In this document: positions 5,679 through 7,648 of the stretch, piece after piece
Layout: the number at the start of each line of letters is the position of its first letter
Position numbering within the stretch: position 1 is the stretch's first letter
Assembly: GCA_029945985.1 (NCBI GenBank)
Contig: JAQSDP010000062.1
Span: 1-7,648, forward strand
Direction of reading: 5' to 3'
DNA length: 7,648 bases
Origin: a bacterium
GTDB lineage: Bacteria > Acidobacteriota > Blastocatellia > Pyrinomonadales > Pyrinomonadaceae
Made by a program: the position numbers and the translations under genes
Notes under the pieces: model-generated
What the model was told of the DNA's origin: nothing
Database searches by the model: none
What the model saw: only the letters and a program-made list of their open reading frames with translations

Positions 5679-5711
5679 ATGCCCGCGGCTGTTTAGCTCG
5701 CGGGCATTTTT
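5679..5711 (+). terminator. Rho-independent terminator after frr
   Basis: ATGCCCGCG (5679-5687) and CGCGGGCAT (5699-5707) form a perfect 9-bp, GC-rich stem. The 11-nt loop can add GCT-GTTT-AGC pairing with a bulge. The stem runs into TTTTT (5707-5711). It ends the rplM-frr block, and being symmetrical it may also act weakly on the converging minus-strand operon, whose side lacks a U-tract. Confidence 0.92.
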
Positions 5712-5741
5712 ATCTCAAATTTCAGTCTTGTAGAACCTCCG

Positions 5742-6158
5742 CTATTTGGCTCCGTTGGCTTTCTGCTGCTGCTCCGTCTTGTACTTATCGAACTGGGTCT
5801 TAAACTCCTTGCACGTCTTCGCCAATTCGGTCGTGTCGGTCTTATTTCGCTCAACACTGTCGCGGATCCCGTCCTTGATACGGTTTAGAACCGTTGCCTT
5901 TACAGCTTTTGTAACAAAATCGTCGTCCGGGTTATTCATTTCGGCATTGATCAGGTTGATGACTTCGTCGCAGTCGGGAACACCGATCTTTGATTCGCCG
6001 ACGGCGGTATCAACTGCCCTGTCGCTCAACGATTTGTTCGAATTAGTGGATCCGCTTTCCGATCCGGTGACTTCGCGTTGAACACGATCGACGATGCCAC
6101 AGCCAAGCGTAGCCGTTAGCAACGCTCCGATAACCAAAACACTTTTGAGATTTTTCAT
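5742..6158 (-). CDS. Small predicted lipoprotein of unknown function
   Basis: I do not recognise a family. The 138-residue product has a lipoprotein-type signal: Lys at 3 and 5, a hydrophobic stretch VLVIGALLTATLG (7-19), then Cys20. The lipobox (TLGC) has Thr rather than the usual Leu at -3, so processing is likely but not textbook. After Cys20 come a short segment, a Ser/Asn/Gly-rich linker (31-44), then a mostly helical charged domain (48-134) with two cysteines, Cys63 and Cys116, that could form a disulphide in the periplasm. The C-terminus is rich in Lys and Gln. It is the last gene of the minus-strand cluster, 51 bp after the membrane-anchored gene, with a possible promoter of its own, and it converges on frr. 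No Shine-Dalgarno is visible; a hairpin abuts the ATG. Confidence 0.8.
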   Translation of the reverse strand: MKNLKSVLVIGALLTATLGCGIVDRVQREVTGSESGSTNSNKSLSDRAVDTAVGESKIGVPDCDEVINLINAEMNNPDDDFVTKAVKATVLNRIKDGIRDSVERNKTDTTELAKTCKEFKTQFDKYKTEQQQKANGAK

Positions 6159-6183
6159 TCGTCTTGCCCAAGAGCCAAGACGA
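6159..6183 (-). promoter_or_regulatory. Hairpin abutting the lipoprotein start codon
   Basis: On the plus strand TCGTCTTG (6159-6166) and CAAGACGA (6176-6183) form a perfect 8-bp inverted repeat with a 9-nt loop. In the minus-strand mRNA this stem ends directly at the ATG (6158), so it would cover the ribosome landing site. It has no U-tract and is not a terminator. Control of translation is a reasonable but untested idea. Confidence 0.4.
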
Positions 6184-6185
6184 TT

Positions 6186-6213
6186 AGAATAAGCGAGATT
6201 TGCCGCGCTTCAA
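6186..6213 (-). promoter_or_regulatory. Candidate promoter for the lipoprotein gene
   Basis: Read on the minus strand, TTGAAG (6213-6208), a 16-bp spacer and TATTCT (6191-6186) each match four of six consensus bases. Transcription would start near 6179, giving a leader of about 21 nt that contains only part of the hairpin. The -35 box overlaps the stop codon of the upstream gene. Weak evidence. Confidence 0.3.
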
Positions 6214-6959
6214 AGCGGAGCCTGTGCTGCCTCAGGCAAAGTAAAGGGCCCTCCGGCGAAATCGTATTCAATAAAGAGGTTCAAAGCCTTTTCCTTCACC
6301 TCAGCCCGGACGTCATTAACCCTGGCTACCAGATTCGCCTTTACGGAGGCGACCGGTGTGTTCACCGCCGTCTGAGCTCCATCAATGATCTTTACGGGGT
6401 TCACCCTCGAGTTCAGCGTAGACTGCACGAGCGGCGTCACTATCGCGTTGACCACCGGATTAACGCCATCAAGGTTTACCGTTTCCACGTTGAGTTGGCC
6501 GACGACGGACTGAGAGTCACGATCGAAGCGTAGCTGCATCACAGAGTTTGCCCAACCCGTAAACCGGAAACATCCAAAGGGGGAGTTATACCCTCCGTTA
6601 AATGCGATCGGCGCTTCAAGCCGGTTGTTGGCGAGAGTGACGCCGGTTCGAACTCCGCTGCCTTCTGGAAGAACCGTGATGGTGCTTGCGCATTCTGCGG
6701 GCGTTGCGGAGTTGGTTTCCCCTGCCCCAAGCGCAAAAGACGGCTGGTTCATCTCAGTGAAGATAGTGGACAAAATATCGTTGAAGAACTCCTGGCGAAG
6801 CACGACTTGCACGGTTCCCGCTGGAGGCCCGCCCGGGTCGGGGCTGGCAATGGGAACTCCCGGAGGATCGGCCGACGCCGGCACACCCACGAAAAAGTAG
6901 AACGTCGCGATTCCGCCAAGCAGCAGCCCGATCAATAGCCCTATCAAAATCCGTCCCAT
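6210..6959 (-). CDS. Membrane-anchored periplasmic protein of unknown family (possible TULIP-like lipid-binding fold)
   Basis: I do not recognise a named family. The 249-residue product has Arg3 and one N-terminal membrane segment (4-25, Gly/Leu/Ile-rich), then a Pro/Gly-rich linker (31-48), and a soluble domain (50-249) that should face the periplasm. The domain opens with a predicted amphipathic helix (RQEFFNDILSTIFTEM, 55-70) and continues with strand-like alternating segments, including NNRLEAPIAFNGGY, FRFTGWANSVMQLRFD and SVVGQLNVETVNLDGV. It then has a helix near 167-185 (VNPVVNAIVTPLVQSTLN) and closes with strands ending in ALNLFIEYDF (225-234). Cys90 and Cys130 could pair. This helix-plus-long-strand layout recalls TULIP-type lipid-binding domains such as YpmS or DUF2993, but that is a guess. 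AGG (6968-6966) overlaps the upstream stop codon, so translation is probably coupled to the LolA-like gene. Confidence 0.8.
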   Translation of the reverse strand: MGRILIGLLIGLLLGGIATFYFFVGVPASADPPGVPIASPDPGGPPAGTVQVVLRQEFFNDILSTIFTEMNQPSFALGAGETNSATPAECASTITVLPEGSGVRTGVTLANNRLEAPIAFNGGYNSPFGCFRFTGWANSVMQLRFDRDSQSVVGQLNVETVNLDGVNPVVNAIVTPLVQSTLNSRVNPVKIIDGAQTAVNTPVASVKANLVARVNDVRAEVKEKALNLFIEYDFAGGPFTLPEAAQAPL

Positions 6960-6962
6960 GAT

Positions 6963-7648
6963 TTACCTGTTCACTGAGTTTGATGCCGGTGACATCGTTG
7001 ACATCGGCGTCGGCGCCTGATTAGCCTGATTTACCATCTGACCGATAATTGCTGCGGCTGCGTTGAAAAGTAGATTAGCCTGGGCCTTTATCTGTTCAGG
7101 ATCTATCTTCTGAAAGTCGGTCGGTACGTTGAAAAGGTTCGGATCCGGCTGCGGACGAACATCTGTCATTTCCGTCAAAAGACGGGCTCTTTTCACGCCC
7201 TGGACGTTCCCGCCCGATGTTGACTGCGAAACGATCTCGCTACGGATCGGCAAGTTGGTTTCCTTGTCGATCAGGAAGTACGACTCGGTCGCAACCGTTC
7301 CCGCCGGCGTACCGGTGTTGGTCGCTGTGCCATACGTGTACTTCTGAACCTGACGGCCGTTGATCGTTTCCTCTCCCGCCAATTGCACGCCCTGCATCCC
7401 CTTTAACTGCTCCACGATTTGCTCGGGCATCATCAGCCTGCGCACCTCAAAGCCGAGTGCTTCAGATGTGAGTTCAGCGTACTGCTTTCGGGTAGGTAGA
7501 ATGACGTAATTTACGCCACCCTTCTCCAGGTAAACTACCTTTTCGTTCGTCGGAAGTGTGAACTCCATCACACGATCAGCGCCGCTTCTGCCTACAACTG
7601 CCCTAAGCGGCGGCATCGATGCGTTCTGTTGCTCGCCGATGGTCTGAA
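6963..7648 (-). CDS. LolA/DUF4412-like periplasmic protein, 5'-truncated by window edge
   Basis: The frame is open from the right edge to the TAA at 6965-6963. The ATG at 7616 is probably internal, because ten more codons (QTIGEQQNAS) are open upstream with no stop, so the signal peptide lies outside. The visible part shows the strand pattern of LolA/LolB-type half-barrels and DUF4412 proteins: VMEFTLPTNEKVVYLEKGG, VNYVILPTRKQYAEL, a helical MMPEQIVEQLKGM, GEETINGRQVQKYTY, SYFLIDKETNLPIRSEI, and the typical closing DPNLFNVPTDFQKID. These proteins sit in the periplasm and bind hydrophobic ligands such as lipoprotein acyl chains. A C-terminal extension follows: a helix (IKAQANLLFNAAAAIIGQMVNQ) and a Pro/Thr/Met/Ser-rich end. 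The next gene starts three bases after its stop. Fold assignment is moderate; the cargo is unknown. Confidence 0.75.
   Translation of the reverse strand, partial: QTIGEQQNASMPPLRAVVGRSGADRVMEFTLPTNEKVVYLEKGGVNYVILPTRKQYAELTSEALGFEVRRLMMPEQIVEQLKGMQGVQLAGEETINGRQVQKYTYGTATNTGTPAGTVATESYFLIDKETNLPIRSEIVSQSTSGGNVQGVKRARLLTEMTDVRPQPDPNLFNVPTDFQKIDPEQIKAQANLLFNAAAAIIGQMVNQANQAPTPMSTMSPASNSVNR

Noticed and set aside
1..7648. Mobile element, defence system or horizontally acquired island
   Set aside because: No transposase, integrase, tRNA, attachment-site repeats or defence domains are seen; most genes are conserved core genes in a common order.

Overview
The window looks like ordinary chromosome from a free-living, moderately GC-rich bacterium. 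It carries a conserved block of translation and nucleotide genes, a CoaBC gene and a set of cell-envelope proteins. The protein types (short-form EF-Ts, S2 with a long acidic tail, an outer-membrane-type lipoprotein, a LolA-like protein) suggest a Gram-negative-type envelope. Short degenerate repeats lie in linkers and gene leaders. My best guess is Acidobacteriota, perhaps a Blastocatellia/Pyrinomonadaceae-like lineage. That is inference from general look only; no 16S or other marker is present.

Layout. (1) Bases 1-725, minus strand: the first 241 codons of coaBC (coenzyme A synthesis), running off the left edge. Its inter-domain linker is written in two families of short tandem repeat. (2) Bases 726-766: a 41-bp divergent gap. 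(3) Bases 767-1306, plus strand: a Nudix hydrolase of the ADP-ribose pyrophosphatase type. (4) Bases 1399-5658, plus strand: rplM, rpsI, rpsB, tsf, pyrH and frr in the classic order (ribosomal proteins L13, S9 and S2, elongation factor Ts, UMP kinase, ribosome recycling factor). A strong terminator at 5679-5711 closes the block. Inside it, hairpins follow rpsI and rpsB, which suggests sub-transcripts rplM-rpsI, rpsB and tsf-pyrH-frr with partial readthrough. (5) Bases 5742-7648, minus strand, converging on frr: a 5'-truncated LolA/DUF4412-like protein, a membrane-anchored protein of unknown family and a small lipoprotein. They are tightly packed and probably an operon.

How the genes work together. 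L13, S9 and S2 build the ribosome, EF-Ts recharges EF-Tu, RRF recycles ribosomes after termination, and PyrH supplies UDP for RNA and sugar-nucleotide synthesis. CoaBC makes 4'-phosphopantetheine, and the Nudix enzyme is probably housekeeping clean-up. The minus-strand trio probably acts in the envelope, possibly on lipids or lipoproteins, but no function can be proved from sequence alone.

I see no CRISPR array, transposase, integrase, toxin-antitoxin pair, tRNA or rRNA, and no clear new defence or metabolic system. The most unusual signals are the repeat-coded CoaBC linker, the acidic tail on S2, the inverted repeats just upstream of tsf and pyrH, and the uncharacterised envelope operon.
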